A DNA stretch of 64,000 bases from NCBI RefSeq assembly GCF_000308635.1, contig NZ_BAGD01000081.1, forward strand, positions 62,001 through 126,000. Reading direction: 5' to 3'. Source of the DNA: Nocardia otitidiscaviarum NBRC 14405 (GTDB taxonomy: Bacteria > Actinomycetota > Actinomycetes > Mycobacteriales > Mycobacteriaceae). The position numbers were made by a program, and so were the translations under genes. The notes below the pieces were generated by a model, which saw nothing but the letters and a program-made list of their open reading frames with translations, made no database searches and had not been told where the DNA came from. Positions 26,575 through 34,764 of this stretch are shown here, one piece after another (the stretch's first letter is position 1; each line of letters starts with the position of its first letter).

Positions 26575-27513
26575 CTAGCGCCAGAGCAGCGCGGCGGTGG
26601 TGTCGCTGTGGCGGTAACGCAGGTACTTCTCCACGGTCTCGGTCGGCACGGCGGCGGTCGCGGTGGCGAATGTGATCACCAGGAACTCCTTCTCACTGCC
26701 ATTGCGCCACTTACCCGTCTCCCAGTGCTCGACGTACATGCCCGGGCCGAGCCGCACATCGCCGTCGTCGAACTGGTCGACCGCCGCGGTCGCGGTGGCC
26801 GCATCGCCCATGCCCAGGATCAGCTGCGTGAGGATGAGTTCGCCACCCTCGGCCGACCAGGTCAGCTCCGCCGCGTACTCGCAGCCGAGATTGGTGAGCG
26901 TGCCGTTCTCCTCGATGGGAGCGCAACTGGTGTCGTCCTTGCCCTGCACCCACTGCGCCTGCAAGGCCACATCACCGAGCCGGAAGTTCCAGTCGCCGCC
27001 GTACTCGGTGTAGCTGAGTTTCGCGCCCGCCGCCGGTTTCGTGGTGGGGGCGGCGGTCGTGGTGGTGCGGGTCGTGGTGGTGGGGGCGGCGGAGGTCGTC
27101 GCCGTGGCGGTGGTCGTGGTGGCGGCGGCCTGCTTGTCGTCATCCTTGCCGGTGACGACCACGACCGCGCCGATGACCAAGCCCAGCGCGGCCACCACGA
27201 CCACCGCGAGGGTGATGAGCAGGCCGTTGTTCTTCTTGGGCGGCATCGGCTGATAGCCGGGCGGCTGGTAGCCCTGCTGGAAGTCGGGCTGCTGGTACCC
27301 GGCATGCGGATCGGGCTGCTGGTATCCCGGTTGTTGATAGCCCGGCTGCTGGTAACCCGGTTGCTGGTAATCCGGCTGCTGCCACCCCTGCTGCTCCCAG
27401 CCCGGCTGACTCGCCTGGGGTCCGGTCGGCGGCACCGGCTGCCCCCACCCGGCCGGGTCCTGCTGCGGTTGCTGGCCGTACCCGTACGGGTCCTGCCCAG
27501 GTGGGTATGTCAT
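26575..27513 (-). CDS. membrane protein with proline/glutamine-rich repeats
   Basis: The 312-residue protein has a cytoplasmic N-terminus of about 95 residues rich in Tyr, Gln, Pro and Gly. This includes four near-identical pentapeptides, YQQPG or YQQPD, around residues 48-67. One membrane helix (about 98-120) is followed by a long Thr/Ala stretch (about 128-160) and an extracytoplasmic domain of about 145 residues (NFRLGDVALQAQWVQG, LILTQLILGMGDA). Such Pro/Gln-rich tails are common on actinobacterial envelope proteins and may mediate self-association. Function unknown. Confidence 0.75.
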   Translation of the reverse strand: MTYPPGQDPYGYGQQPQQDPAGWGQPVPPTGPQASQPGWEQQGWQQPDYQQPGYQQPGYQQPGYQQPDPHAGYQQPDFQQGYQPPGYQPMPPKKNNGLLITLAVVVVAALGLVIGAVVVVTGKDDDKQAAATTTTATATTSAAPTTTTRTTTTAAPTTKPAAGAKLSYTEYGGDWNFRLGDVALQAQWVQGKDDTSCAPIEENGTLTNLGCEYAAELTWSAEGGELILTQLILGMGDAATATAAVDQFDDGDVRLGPGMYVEHWETGKWRNGSEKEFLVITFATATAAVPTETVEKYLRYRHSDTTAALLWR

Positions 27514-27615
27514 CGCGTTGCTCCTCCCCGATCACTGCTGACCTCGTGACCCTACCGAATCAGACAAAACGCGCCCGCACCGAACGCTCCGCGCGGGCCG
27601 TGATGCAATCACCGG

Positions 27616-28707
27616 GTGAGCTGCGATCTCCTCGTCTGCGGGCTCGGCCCCGCCGGGCGAGCCCTCGCCCACCGGGCACTGACCCACGGGCTGTCGGTCA
27701 CCGTGGTCGATCCGCATCCGGACCGGCGATGGACGGCCACCTACGCCGCCTGGGCCGACGAGCTGCCGCCCTGGCTGCCGTCCGCGGCCGTCGCGGCGAC
27801 GGTCGCGAACCCCGCCGCCTGGGCGCTGCGCCGCGTCGACCTGCACCGCGCCTACACCGTGTTCGACACGACGGCCCTGCAACACTGCCTGGACCTGACC
27901 GGGGCGGAGATCGTCGCCGACAGCGTCGTGGAAATCCTTCCCGCCCATCGTGATCGGCCCGAGAGCGTCCGGCTCGCCTCGGGCTCGGTCCGCACCGCCG
28001 GACGCGTCGTCGACGCCCGCGGGCTCACCCGCTCCCCCGCCCGCGCCGAGCAGACCGCCTTCGGCGTGGTGGTCGATCGCGATCCGGAATTCGACACCCT
28101 GTTCATGGACTGGCGTCCGGACAATGGCGCGGATGCGGCGGCACCGCGGTCGTTCCTCTACGCGATCCCGCTGAACGAGCACAGCATGCTGCTCGAGGAA
28201 ACCTGTCTGGCGGGCCGCCCCGCCCTCGACACCGCCGAACTCCGCACCCGGCTGCACCACCGCTTACGTTCGCGGGGCATCACCGTCGGCGCGGACGCGC
28301 CGGTCGAGCGGGTCCGATTTCCCGTTCAGGGGGGTAGACCGAGCCGCCGTGGCTTCGGCGCGGCCGGTGCGCTCACTCACCCCGCCACCGGGTACAGCGT
28401 CGCCACCGCCCTGCGCACCGCCGACGACTTGGCCGCAGGGCACTCGCTCTGGTCGCCGTCGGCGCGGGCGGTCCATGCCCTGCGGCTGGCGGGCCTGCGC
28501 GCCCTGCTCGCCCTCCCCGCGCAGGATGTGCCCGTATTCTTCGATGCCTTCTTCGCGCTGCCGCCACACCTGCGGCGCGCGTACCTCTCCGGTCGCGACG
28601 ACCTGCCCGGCACGACCGCGGCCATGTCATGGTTGTTCGCCAACCTTCCGTGGCGGCTGCGGCGCACCCTGGTGAGCGCGACGATCGGCACTCGCCCGCC
28701 ACGCTGA
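27616..28707 (+). CDS. lycopene beta-cyclase family protein
   Basis: The 363-residue protein starts with a dinucleotide-binding fold (LLVCGLGPAGRALAHRA, VVDPHP) and carries the lycopene-cyclase hallmarks: YAAWADELPPW, FLYAIPLNEHSMLLEETCLAGRP and FGAAGALTHPATGYSVATAL. The enzyme cyclises the psi-ends of lycopene to beta-rings using a reduced flavin. No other carotenoid gene is in the window, so the pathway is presumably completed elsewhere. GTG 27616 is the only start that keeps the flavin-binding strand intact. Confidence 0.87.
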   Translation: MSCDLLVCGLGPAGRALAHRALTHGLSVTVVDPHPDRRWTATYAAWADELPPWLPSAAVAATVANPAAWALRRVDLHRAYTVFDTTALQHCLDLTGAEIVADSVVEILPAHRDRPESVRLASGSVRTAGRVVDARGLTRSPARAEQTAFGVVVDRDPEFDTLFMDWRPDNGADAAAPRSFLYAIPLNEHSMLLEETCLAGRPALDTAELRTRLHHRLRSRGITVGADAPVERVRFPVQGGRPSRRGFGAAGALTHPATGYSVATALRTADDLAAGHSLWSPSARAVHALRLAGLRALLALPAQDVPVFFDAFFALPPHLRRAYLSGRDDLPGTTAAMSWLFANLPWRLRRTLVSATIGTRPPR

Positions 28708-28771
28708 TGCTGCGCGCACCCGGCTGTGCCGCTGCGGCGCGCCCGCTGCGCTGATGCGGCCGGGCGAAACT

Positions 28772-28800
28772 CGCCGACCTGCCGTCTCCCCAGGTCGGCG
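28772..28800 (+). terminator. hairpin downstream of lycopene cyclase
   Basis: CGCCGACCTG at 28772-28781 and CAGGTCGGCG at 28791-28800 pair perfectly over ten bases around a nine-base loop. It lies 65 bases after the cyclase stop. No U-run follows, so it is a hairpin-type terminator candidate of the kind common in actinobacteria. Confidence 0.45.
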
Positions 28801-28801
28801 G

Positions 28802-28824
28802 CGATTCGCTGAGACAGCGAATCG
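28802..28824. promoter_or_regulatory. inverted repeat upstream of ku
   Basis: CGATTCGCT (28802-28810) and AGCGAATCG (28816-28824) form perfect nine-base arms around GAGAC, ending 22 bases before the ku start. It could be an operator or the second half of a tandem terminator. Confidence 0.35.
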
Positions 28825-28846
28825 GACCGAACGTACAGTGGAGGCC

Positions 28847-29755
28847 ATGCGGTCTATCTGGAAGGGCTCGATCGCGTTCGGACTGGTCAATGTACCGGTG
28901 AAGGTCTACACCGCGACCGAGGACCACGATATTCGGTTCCACCAGGTCCACGCGGCCGACGGTGGGCGAATCAAGTACGACCGGGTGTGCACCGTGTGCG
29001 GGAAATCGGTGGCCTTCGCCGATATCGACAAGGCGTATGAATCGCCCGAGGGCGATCGCGTGATTCTCACCGACGAGGACTTCGCGAAACTGCCGGTGGC
29101 CGAGAAGCACGAGATCCCGGTCCTGCAATTCGTGCCGTCCGAACAGATCGATCCGATCCTGTACGAGAAGAGCTACTATCTCGAACCCGATTCCAGTACG
29201 CCGAAAGCCTATGTGCTGCTGGCCAAGACCCTGGAGGACGTGAATCGGGTCGCGCTGGTGCACTTCACGCTGCGGCAGAAGACCCGCCTGGCCGCGCTGC
29301 GTGTGCACGACGGCGTGCTGCTGCTGCAAACGCTGCTGTGGCCCGACGAGGTGCGTTCGGTGGAATTCGAATCCCTCGACGGGGTGGCCGAGCCGAAGAA
29401 ACAGGAACTGTCCATGGCGGAGACGCTGGTGGACACCATGTCCGACGATTTCGATCCGAGCCTCTACACCGACGAATACCAGATCGAATTGAAGCGCATG
29501 CTGGACGAGGCCATCGCCAGCGGCAGCAGCAAGGTCACCCGCGCTCCCGAACCGGCCGCGCCGGAGATGGACGCCGAGGTGGTCGATCTGGTGGCGGCGC
29601 TGCAACGCAGTCTCGAGGCGTCGGGGCAGCGGCCCGCGAAGAAGGCCGCGCCCGCGAAGAAGTCGGCCGCCAAGGCCGAGAAGAAGCCCGCGAAGAAGGC
29701 TCCCGCCAAGGCCGCCAAGAAGACCGCGAGCAAGCAGACCCGCAAGGGTGCGTGA
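28847..29755 (+). CDS. ku: Ku DNA-end-binding protein
   Basis: The 302-residue protein is a bacterial Ku: it opens MRSIWKGSIAFGLVNVPVKVY and has VCTVCGKSV, PILYEKSYYLEPD and the core DNA-ring region through DEYQIELKRML. It ends with a 45-residue Lys/Ala-rich tail (AKKAAPAKKSAAKAEKK and similar). Ku homodimers bind double-strand ends and recruit LigD for non-homologous end joining. No ligD is in this window. The basic tail, typical of actinobacterial Ku, contributes non-specific DNA binding and threading. GAGG precedes the ATG. Confidence 0.93.
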   Translation: MRSIWKGSIAFGLVNVPVKVYTATEDHDIRFHQVHAADGGRIKYDRVCTVCGKSVAFADIDKAYESPEGDRVILTDEDFAKLPVAEKHEIPVLQFVPSEQIDPILYEKSYYLEPDSSTPKAYVLLAKTLEDVNRVALVHFTLRQKTRLAALRVHDGVLLLQTLLWPDEVRSVEFESLDGVAEPKKQELSMAETLVDTMSDDFDPSLYTDEYQIELKRMLDEAIASGSSKVTRAPEPAAPEMDAEVVDLVAALQRSLEASGQRPAKKAAPAKKSAAKAEKKPAKKAPAKAAKKTASKQTRKGA

Positions 29756-29833
29756 TCCGGCTCCAGCGCCGCTCACCCGCGTCTACCAGCGCGATTCGAT
29801 ATTCACTGGCACACCCCTGGCAAACTAGCGGGC

Positions 29834-30388
29834 ATGGAATCCGACATAGCCATCGTCCCGATGGGACTCGGCCATCTGCGCCAGGTCATCGACCTCGGCT
29901 ACCAGGTGTTCGACACCTCCGCCAAGCCCTACACCTCCTGGTCGCTCACCTCGGTGGCCGAACATCTCGACAGCGCGGGGCGCTCCTGCTGGGTGGCGGT
30001 GGATTCGGATCGGGTGGTCGGATTCGTGCTGGCCTCCATGGAGTTCGAACTGCGCGACGACTGGGCCTATCTGGAGTGGATCGCGGTCGCGCCGGACATG
30101 CAGGGGCGCGGGGTGGCGGGACGGCTCATGACCGCCTGCTGCGACACGCTGTTCAAGCACGGCGCGCGGCGCATCGTCACCGATGTGGAGAACCACAACA
30201 CCGCCTCGGCGAACATGATGCGCAAGAACGGCTTCACCGAGGGCACCACGGTCACCCTGTTCGTCCGCCCCAATCCGGACGACGACGCGGGCGACGACCA
30301 GATCACCCTGGGCCCCGGCACCAAACGCGACCTCATCCGGCGCGGCCGCATCACCGGCGACGGCAGGCACGGCCGTCCCAAGGGTTGA
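29834..30388 (+). CDS. GNAT-family N-acetyltransferase
   Basis: The 184-residue protein has the GNAT core: the YLEWIAVAPDMQGRGVAGRLM segment supplies the acetyl-CoA pyrophosphate-binding Q/RxxGxG/A loop, followed by VENHNTASANMMRKNGF, which is the typical beta5-alpha4 region. The C-terminal 40 residues are charged and probably disordered. The substrate is unknown. It lies 79 bases after ku on the same strand and may be read through from it, but a functional link to repair is not shown. Confidence 0.85.
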   Translation: MESDIAIVPMGLGHLRQVIDLGYQVFDTSAKPYTSWSLTSVAEHLDSAGRSCWVAVDSDRVVGFVLASMEFELRDDWAYLEWIAVAPDMQGRGVAGRLMTACCDTLFKHGARRIVTDVENHNTASANMMRKNGFTEGTTVTLFVRPNPDDDAGDDQITLGPGTKRDLIRRGRITGDGRHGRPKG

Positions 30389-30496
30389 GCGGGCCGACAT
30401 CCGGGGCGTCGGGGTCGGCCTGCCGCGATCAGTGCTCGCGCGGGGCTCCGTCGTCGATCGTCCGAATCTGTCGGCCCCCTCCCCTACGGTGTCGGC

Positions 30497-30979
30497 ATGA
30501 CCGTCGCGGACCCGACCATGCTCGCCATCACCGACGCGGTAACCCTTGGGCGTCAAGGGGATACCGCCCGCGCCCGGGAGGCGCTCACCGCACTCTGGGA
30601 GACGGTGGGCGTCACCGGCGACGCCCTGCACCGCTGCACCATCGCCCACTATCTGGCCGACCTGCACGAGCACGCCGCCGACGCGCTCACCTGGGACGTG
30701 CGCGCCCTGGACGCGGCCGCCTCGCTCACCGACGAACGCGCCCAACAGGAGAACTCGGCCCTCACCGTGCGCGGCTTCTACCCGTCGCTGCACCTGAACC
30801 TCGCCGACAACTACCGCCGCCTGGGAGCGTTCGACACCGCCCACACGCACCTGGACGCGGCCCGCGCCCGCCTCGACGCCCTGGACGACGACGGTTACGG
30901 CGCGGGGGTACGCGCGGGCATCTCCCATGTGGAGACCGCCCTGGCCGAGGGATCCACCGAGCGCCTACCCACACACTGA
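30497..30979 (+). CDS. tetratricopeptide-like hypothetical protein
   Basis: The 160-residue protein is all-helical with a TPR-like pattern: DAVTLGRQGDTARAREALTALWE and LHLNLADNYRRLGAFDTAHTHLDAARARLDAL each look like one repeat. The middle (IAHYLADLHEHAADALTWDVRAL) also matches the type. It probably binds a protein partner in the cytoplasm. No catalytic motif is visible. It follows the GNAT gene by about 110 bases. Confidence 0.65.
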   Translation: MTVADPTMLAITDAVTLGRQGDTARAREALTALWETVGVTGDALHRCTIAHYLADLHEHAADALTWDVRALDAAASLTDERAQQENSALTVRGFYPSLHLNLADNYRRLGAFDTAHTHLDAARARLDALDDDGYGAGVRAGISHVETALAEGSTERLPTH

Positions 30980-31288
30980 CACCGACGGCTCGCCTCACGG
31001 CCGGTATATCCGGCCGACCGGCGCGGCACGGGCGGGTCCAGGCACGACCGATCGCGACGTGACCGGTGCAGACGCGGCCAGCGTGGGCACGGCCGTGGTG
31101 ACATGACCAGTGCGGGCACGAGCGGCACGAGTGGGCCGTAGTTGACGTGACCGGTGCGGCGTGGCCGTTTACCGCGTGACCGGTGCGGGCGCGCCCCGGG
31201 TACCGGCACGGCTGCGGCGGCGCGATCGGTACTGGCGCGGCTGATACAGCCACGCTCGCCGGGCACGGGCACGGCCGGTCGCGGCGGC
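30980..31288 (+). repeat. intergenic region with degenerate GTGACCGGTGCGG repeats
   Basis: The stretch of about 310 bases between two convergent genes contains four imperfect direct copies of GTGACCGGTGCGGGC: near 31059, 31103, 31147 and 31176. Further decayed forms (TACCGGCACGG, TACTGGCGCGG) follow. Spacings are about 44, 44 and 29 bases. No gene is supported here. The repeats look like a decaying array rather than an operator set. Confidence 0.45.
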
Positions 31289-31909
31289 TCAGTTCTCCGC
31301 CGCGCGCGCCCGGCCCTCGTGGAAGAAGTCGAGCAGCCCCGCCACGGTGCCGACCTCAGCGCGCGGGCGCATGGCGCCGAAGGGTGCGTTCCAGAACTCG
31401 CCGCGACGGCGGGTCCACGGTCCGACATACGCGTAGGGCCAGGGGTTGTCCCAGTCGCCCGGTGATACCCCGTAGTTCACCTCGTCGATGGCGACGGACA
31501 GATCGAAGTGTTCCGGCCACAGCACCGGCTGTTCGGCGGCGAAGCGGCGTAGTGCGGTATCGCCGATGGCGAACCAGTCGTGCACGGTCGCGGCCGCGCC
31601 GGAATCGAGACTGAACGGCTCGTCGGGGTCCATATTGGTGCCGTCGCTGTAGAGACCGTCCGGCGGCCCGTCCGGTTCGAATCCGGCGGCCGCGGCCAGT
31701 TCGCGGTAGGTGCCGTGCAGCGCGGCGCGGCCCCGCGGCCAGACCAGATCGGTACCCGTCACCGAGACCGGCCATTTGATTCCGGTGAACCCACCCAGCA
31801 CGATGCGCATTCGAATGGTGCCGAAGCGCCGATACTGCGGTCCCGCGATCAGCAGTTCCGCGGCCGCGTGCAACGCGAATCGGGTGTCCTCGTAGGTGAT
31901 GTCGTCCAC
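31289..31909 (-). CDS. conserved actinobacterial hypothetical protein, 206 aa
   Basis: The soluble 206-residue protein has strand-rich N-terminal motifs (FGTIRMRIVLGGFTGIKWPVSVTG), a central acidic loop (GTNMDPDEPFSLDSG) and a Trp-rich C-terminal part (WDNPWPYAYVGPWTRRRGEFWNAPFG). I recognise the type as a recurrent actinobacterial hypothetical protein, possibly metal-binding, but know no function. GTG 31909 follows GGAGATG at reasonable spacing. No signal peptide or membrane segment. Confidence 0.6.
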   Translation of the reverse strand: MDDITYEDTRFALHAAAELLIAGPQYRRFGTIRMRIVLGGFTGIKWPVSVTGTDLVWPRGRAALHGTYRELAAAAGFEPDGPPDGLYSDGTNMDPDEPFSLDSGAAATVHDWFAIGDTALRRFAAEQPVLWPEHFDLSVAIDEVNYGVSPGDWDNPWPYAYVGPWTRRRGEFWNAPFGAMRPRAEVGTVAGLLDFFHEGRARAAEN

Positions 31910-32007
31910 CTCGAAATCATCTCCGGGGCACCGTGGGCGAGGCGGGGAATTCGGCCGGCGGACACGCCGATCACTGCCGGTTGCCCTCCCCCGATTCCGC
32001 CCGGGAA

Positions 32008-32057
32008 AGCGAAACGCCGCGCCCTTCCGAAAGATCCGGAAGACCGCGGCGTTCGCT
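32008..32057 (-). terminator. nested hairpin terminator downstream of the DUF4189 gene
   Basis: AGCGAAACGCCGCG (32008-32021) pairs with CGCGGCGTTCGCT (32045-32057) with one bulged base. Inside the loop CTTCCG (32024-32029) pairs with CGGAAG (32037-32042). On the minus strand it follows the DUF4189 stop by 13 bases and is trailed by TTTC, fitting termination of that gene. Confidence 0.65.
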
Positions 32058-32070
32058 TGTTATTGCTGTC

Positions 32071-32520
32071 TCACCTGGCGTTATCGGTGCAGGCGGAAAG
32101 GATCACCTTCGCCTGCCGCGGCGACGCCGAACCCGCATCCGGGAACGACGGCGCGCTTTTACCGAGCACATCGATGGCGGCCTGCTCGGCCTCCACCTTG
32201 GTCGCCGCCCACGCCCAGCCGAAACGGGTGTCGGCGCCCTGGGACACCGCACCGCAGGCATTGGCGAAGTGCACGACGACCTCGCAGTCGCCACCGCCGC
32301 ATTCGGCGATCGCGGCCGTGTCCGCGGCACCGTAACTGCCGTAGTTCACCGCGTAGGCGACGTTTCCGGTGCTCTTGGACAGCGCCAGGGCGCCGTACAG
32401 ATCACCGGCGGTGGCGGTGAAACCGCCATCGACCGCCGACGCGGGACCCGCGGCGACGACGCCGAGCGTCGCCATCGACGAGACAGCGAGACCCAAACAG
32501 GTCTTGCGCAGCAACGACAT
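32071..32520 (-). CDS. secreted DUF4189 protein
   Basis: The 149-residue product has a signal peptide (1-29, ending GPASA) and a mature domain of the DUF4189 family: LYGALALSKSTGNVAYAVNYGSYGAAD, a pair of cysteines (ECGGGDCEVVVHFANAC), and WAWAATKVEAEQAA. The family is widespread among secreted proteins of Nocardia and mycobacteria, with unknown role. The start is supported by GGGGAGAAG. A strong hairpin terminator follows the stop. Confidence 0.82.
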   Translation of the reverse strand: MSLLRKTCLGLAVSSMATLGVVAAGPASAVDGGFTATAGDLYGALALSKSTGNVAYAVNYGSYGAADTAAIAECGGGDCEVVVHFANACGAVSQGADTRFGWAWAATKVEAEQAAIDVLGKSAPSFPDAGSASPRQAKVILSACTDNAR

Positions 32521-32612
32521 TCACTTCTCCCCGTGAAGAAAGGCAATAACGGGTGGAATCTTTGCCGAGACCAACCGTTATGTCCAGTTGGCTGGTAGTG
32601 CGAACAGCAGGG

Positions 32613-33278
32613 TCAAACCCGCCGCATTACCGAGACGACCTTACCCAGGATCACGGCCTCGTCTCCGTCGATCACCTGGTAGGCCGGATTACGGGGTTCC
32701 AGATAGACATGCCCGCCGGTGCGTCGATACACCTTGACAGTGGCCTCACCGTCGATCATCGCCGCCACGATCTCGCCATTGTGCGCCTCGTGCTGTTTGC
32801 GAACCACGACGATATCGCCGTCGCAGATGGCGGCGTCGACCATGGAGTCGCCGCGCACGCGCAGCCCGAACACGGTTCCGCGCCCGACCAGTTCGCGCGG
32901 CAGCGAGAGCACGTCGTCGGTGTGCTCCTCGGCCAGAATCGGCGTACCCGCGGCGATGTCACCGACCACCGGCACCGGCACCTGCTGCTCGGACTCCGCG
33001 CGGCCCTGCGGCGCGGAGTGCAGGAACATGCGCACGTCGATGGGCCGCGACATGGTGTCGCTGCGGCGCAGGAACCCCTTCTCCTCCAGCGCGTTCAGAT
33101 GCTTGGACACCGTGGAGGAGGACTTCAGCCCGACCTCGTCGCCGATCTGGCGGGTATTGGGCGGATACCCGTGCCGCACCACCCAGTCCCGGATCACGGC
33201 GAGGATGTGGTGCTGGCGCGGCGGTAGCGTCGAGGTGTCGAGATGCTCGAACGCGTCGGAGTAGTCGTATCCGGTCAC
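32613..33278 (-). CDS. lexA: LexA SOS repressor
   Basis: The 221-residue protein has the LexA winged HTH (RQHHILAVIRDWVVRHGYPPNTRQIGDEVGL, with SSSTVSKHLNALEEKGFL). It has the self-cleavage site Ala110-Gly111 (GDIAAGTP) and the Ser145/Lys182 dyad (RGDSMVD; ATVKVYR). It represses SOS genes and is inactivated by RecA-stimulated autocleavage. GTG 33278 begins an N-terminal extension of about 18 residues of the kind seen in actinobacterial LexA. I found no copy of the actinobacterial SOS box (TCGAAC with GTTCGA) in the sequence just upstream, so autoregulation is not evident here. Confidence 0.93.
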   Translation of the reverse strand: MTGYDYSDAFEHLDTSTLPPRQHHILAVIRDWVVRHGYPPNTRQIGDEVGLKSSSTVSKHLNALEEKGFLRRSDTMSRPIDVRMFLHSAPQGRAESEQQVPVPVVGDIAAGTPILAEEHTDDVLSLPRELVGRGTVFGLRVRGDSMVDAAICDGDIVVVRKQHEAHNGEIVAAMIDGEATVKVYRRTGGHVYLEPRNPAYQVIDGDEAVILGKVVSVMRRV

Positions 33279-33306
33279 CGGGGCATCCTAATGGCCCGAC
33301 ACCGCG

Positions 33307-34044
33307 CTACCGGGCGATCACCACGCCCACATCCCCGTCGTAGCGGCGGTAGAGCAGCCGCCCGCGCCGATCGGCGATATCGGTGCAGAACAGGAACGGC
33401 AGCCCGTAGCGGCACAGCCGCGCCGCCGCCTGGTGCTCGGCGAGCACCGGCACCCGATGCGGATTCATGGTCAGGGGCAGCTCGTCCATGCCGCGCGGCG
33501 GCCGCAGCCGCCACTGCCGGGCGAAGCGCACCCCGCGCGGCCCGGCCCAGTACACGATCGCGTCCTCACCGGTTTCGGCGTCGGTGAACAGGTGGGCGTC
33601 GTAGTCCATGGCGTCCATGGTCGCGATCGCCGCGGCCGCGTCGCAGGTCCGCACATCGACCGTCTTACGCCGGGTGACCGGCCGGTCGTCGGTGACGCCC
33701 GCGAGTACGGCCCGCCGCCGATCCGCCATATGGCGCGCCACCGACCGCTCGGCCCGCCGCAGTTGCAGATCCAACCGCTCGGCGGCGAAGGTCAGCGCCC
33801 AGCCACCGGACCCGTCGATCTGGGTGCGCACCTCACCGTGCCCGGTGCGCACATTCGTCTGCACGGTCGTCACACCGGCACCCGGCCGTTCGACCATCCG
33901 CACCCGCGCCGGTTCCTGCACATGGTGCCGCCGCAGAACCTGTCCGATCATCCGCTCCGCCCGGACGATCTCGGCGAGCGACACCTCCCCCACCGCACTC
34001 ACCACCACCTGCGCATCCCCGACCACCACCGCGTGTGCCTCCAC
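33307..34044 (-). CDS. ribosome hibernation factor, RafH/HPF-like, with tandem C-terminal domains
   Basis: The roughly 245-residue protein has an N-terminal S30AE-like part (VVVSAVGEVSLAEIVRAERMIGQVLRRHH then RLDLQLRRAERSVARHMADRR). Two copies of the sigma-54 modulation/S30EA C-terminal domain follow, of about 55 residues each (AHLFTDAETGEDAIVYWAGPRG; YGLPFLFCTDIADRRGRLLYRRYDG). This layout matches RafH of mycobacteria, which stabilises ribosomes under hypoxia or dormancy. GTG 34044 is chosen because GGGGAAGGTGG lies about ten bases upstream. The gene lies 28 bases upstream of lexA coordinates on the same strand but ends after lexA begins only in map order, so it is upstream in transcription and could share a transcript. 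Confidence 0.72.
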   Translation of the reverse strand: MEAHAVVVGDAQVVVSAVGEVSLAEIVRAERMIGQVLRRHHVQEPARVRMVERPGAGVTTVQTNVRTGHGEVRTQIDGSGGWALTFAAERLDLQLRRAERSVARHMADRRRAVLAGVTDDRPVTRRKTVDVRTCDAAAAIATMDAMDYDAHLFTDAETGEDAIVYWAGPRGVRFARQWRLRPPRGMDELPLTMNPHRVPVLAEHQAAARLCRYGLPFLFCTDIADRRGRLLYRRYDGDVGVVIAR

Positions 34045-34306
34045 TGGACGACGACCACCTTCCCCTGAGCTGTGAACCGGTTGGGCGTACCCATGCCACC
34101 ACCGCGGCCCGGGGTCTCCTAGGGTCGAAGGTCCCCTCGGGTCCTTTCTCTCGACGCGCACAGCGGAACCGACAACAAGGTCGAATAGCGGCCGCGCCGA
34201 GCGAAGTCCGACACGCGCAGGTGATCCGGCATCGTCCGAGCTACTGACGAGGAGGAGGCACGCGAGGCCGACATTCCCCCGTATCGCGCGGTCGGTGGCG
34301 GTCGGA

Positions 34307-34660
34307 CTAGAACACGGCCAGCAGCAGCGTCCCGACCAGAGCGCACCCTCCGGCCGACAGCAGGGTCAGTGGGAGCAGCGGCCACAGGCCCGCGGTGGTG
34401 CGTCGGGCGAGCAGATAGCCGGCTCCGGCTCCGCAGGCGGCCAGCACGAAGCCACCGCCGGAGACGAGGTAGAAGACGCTCGCGAAGGCCGCGTTGAGGG
34501 CCTCGCCGCCGCCTTCGGCGTAGCCGTCGAACGGGATGGGGAAACGGAAGGCCAGCGCCGTCAGGGCGGCCGTGAACGGAGCCGCGAAAACGGCGGCGAG
34601 CGCACCCCACAGCATGACGGCCAGCAGCGGGATCAGCGGAGTGTCGATGCGCTCTGTCAC
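34307..34660 (-). CDS. small integral membrane protein, 117 aa
   Basis: The protein has three predicted membrane helices: PLIPLLAVMLWGALAAVFAAPF, LNAAFASVFYLVSGGGFVLAACGAGAGYLLA and LWPLLPLTLLSAGGCALVGTLLLAV. No motif identifies a family. GTG 34660 is chosen; the longer frame back to 34711 adds a polar stretch without a start signal. It lies downstream of the sufT end of the suf operon after 104 bases and may be transcribed separately. Confidence 0.6.
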   Translation of the reverse strand: MTERIDTPLIPLLAVMLWGALAAVFAAPFTAALTALAFRFPIPFDGYAEGGGEALNAAFASVFYLVSGGGFVLAACGAGAGYLLARRTTAGLWPLLPLTLLSAGGCALVGTLLLAVF

Positions 34661-34764
34661 TCGCCCATCATGGCCCATGGGCCGCGTGGCATCGCGGTGC
34701 ACCGACGACAACGGCCCGCCGATGACATCGTGTCGTCGGCGGGCCGAGTCGGCGGAATTCTCGT

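Noticed and set aside
29338..31062. 574-codon plus-strand frame spanning ku, the GNAT gene and the TPR gene
   Set aside because: It runs out of frame through three genes with clear families and is composed of Arg/Gly/His-rich shadow sequence.
31059..31190. GTGACCGGTGCGG repeats as a CRISPR-like or iteron array
   Set aside because: Copies diverge, spacing is irregular, and no replication or cas gene is nearby.
32613..33306. SOS box in the lexA promoter
   Set aside because: TCGAAC occurs at about 33248 but inside the lexA coding sequence and without the paired GTTCGA.
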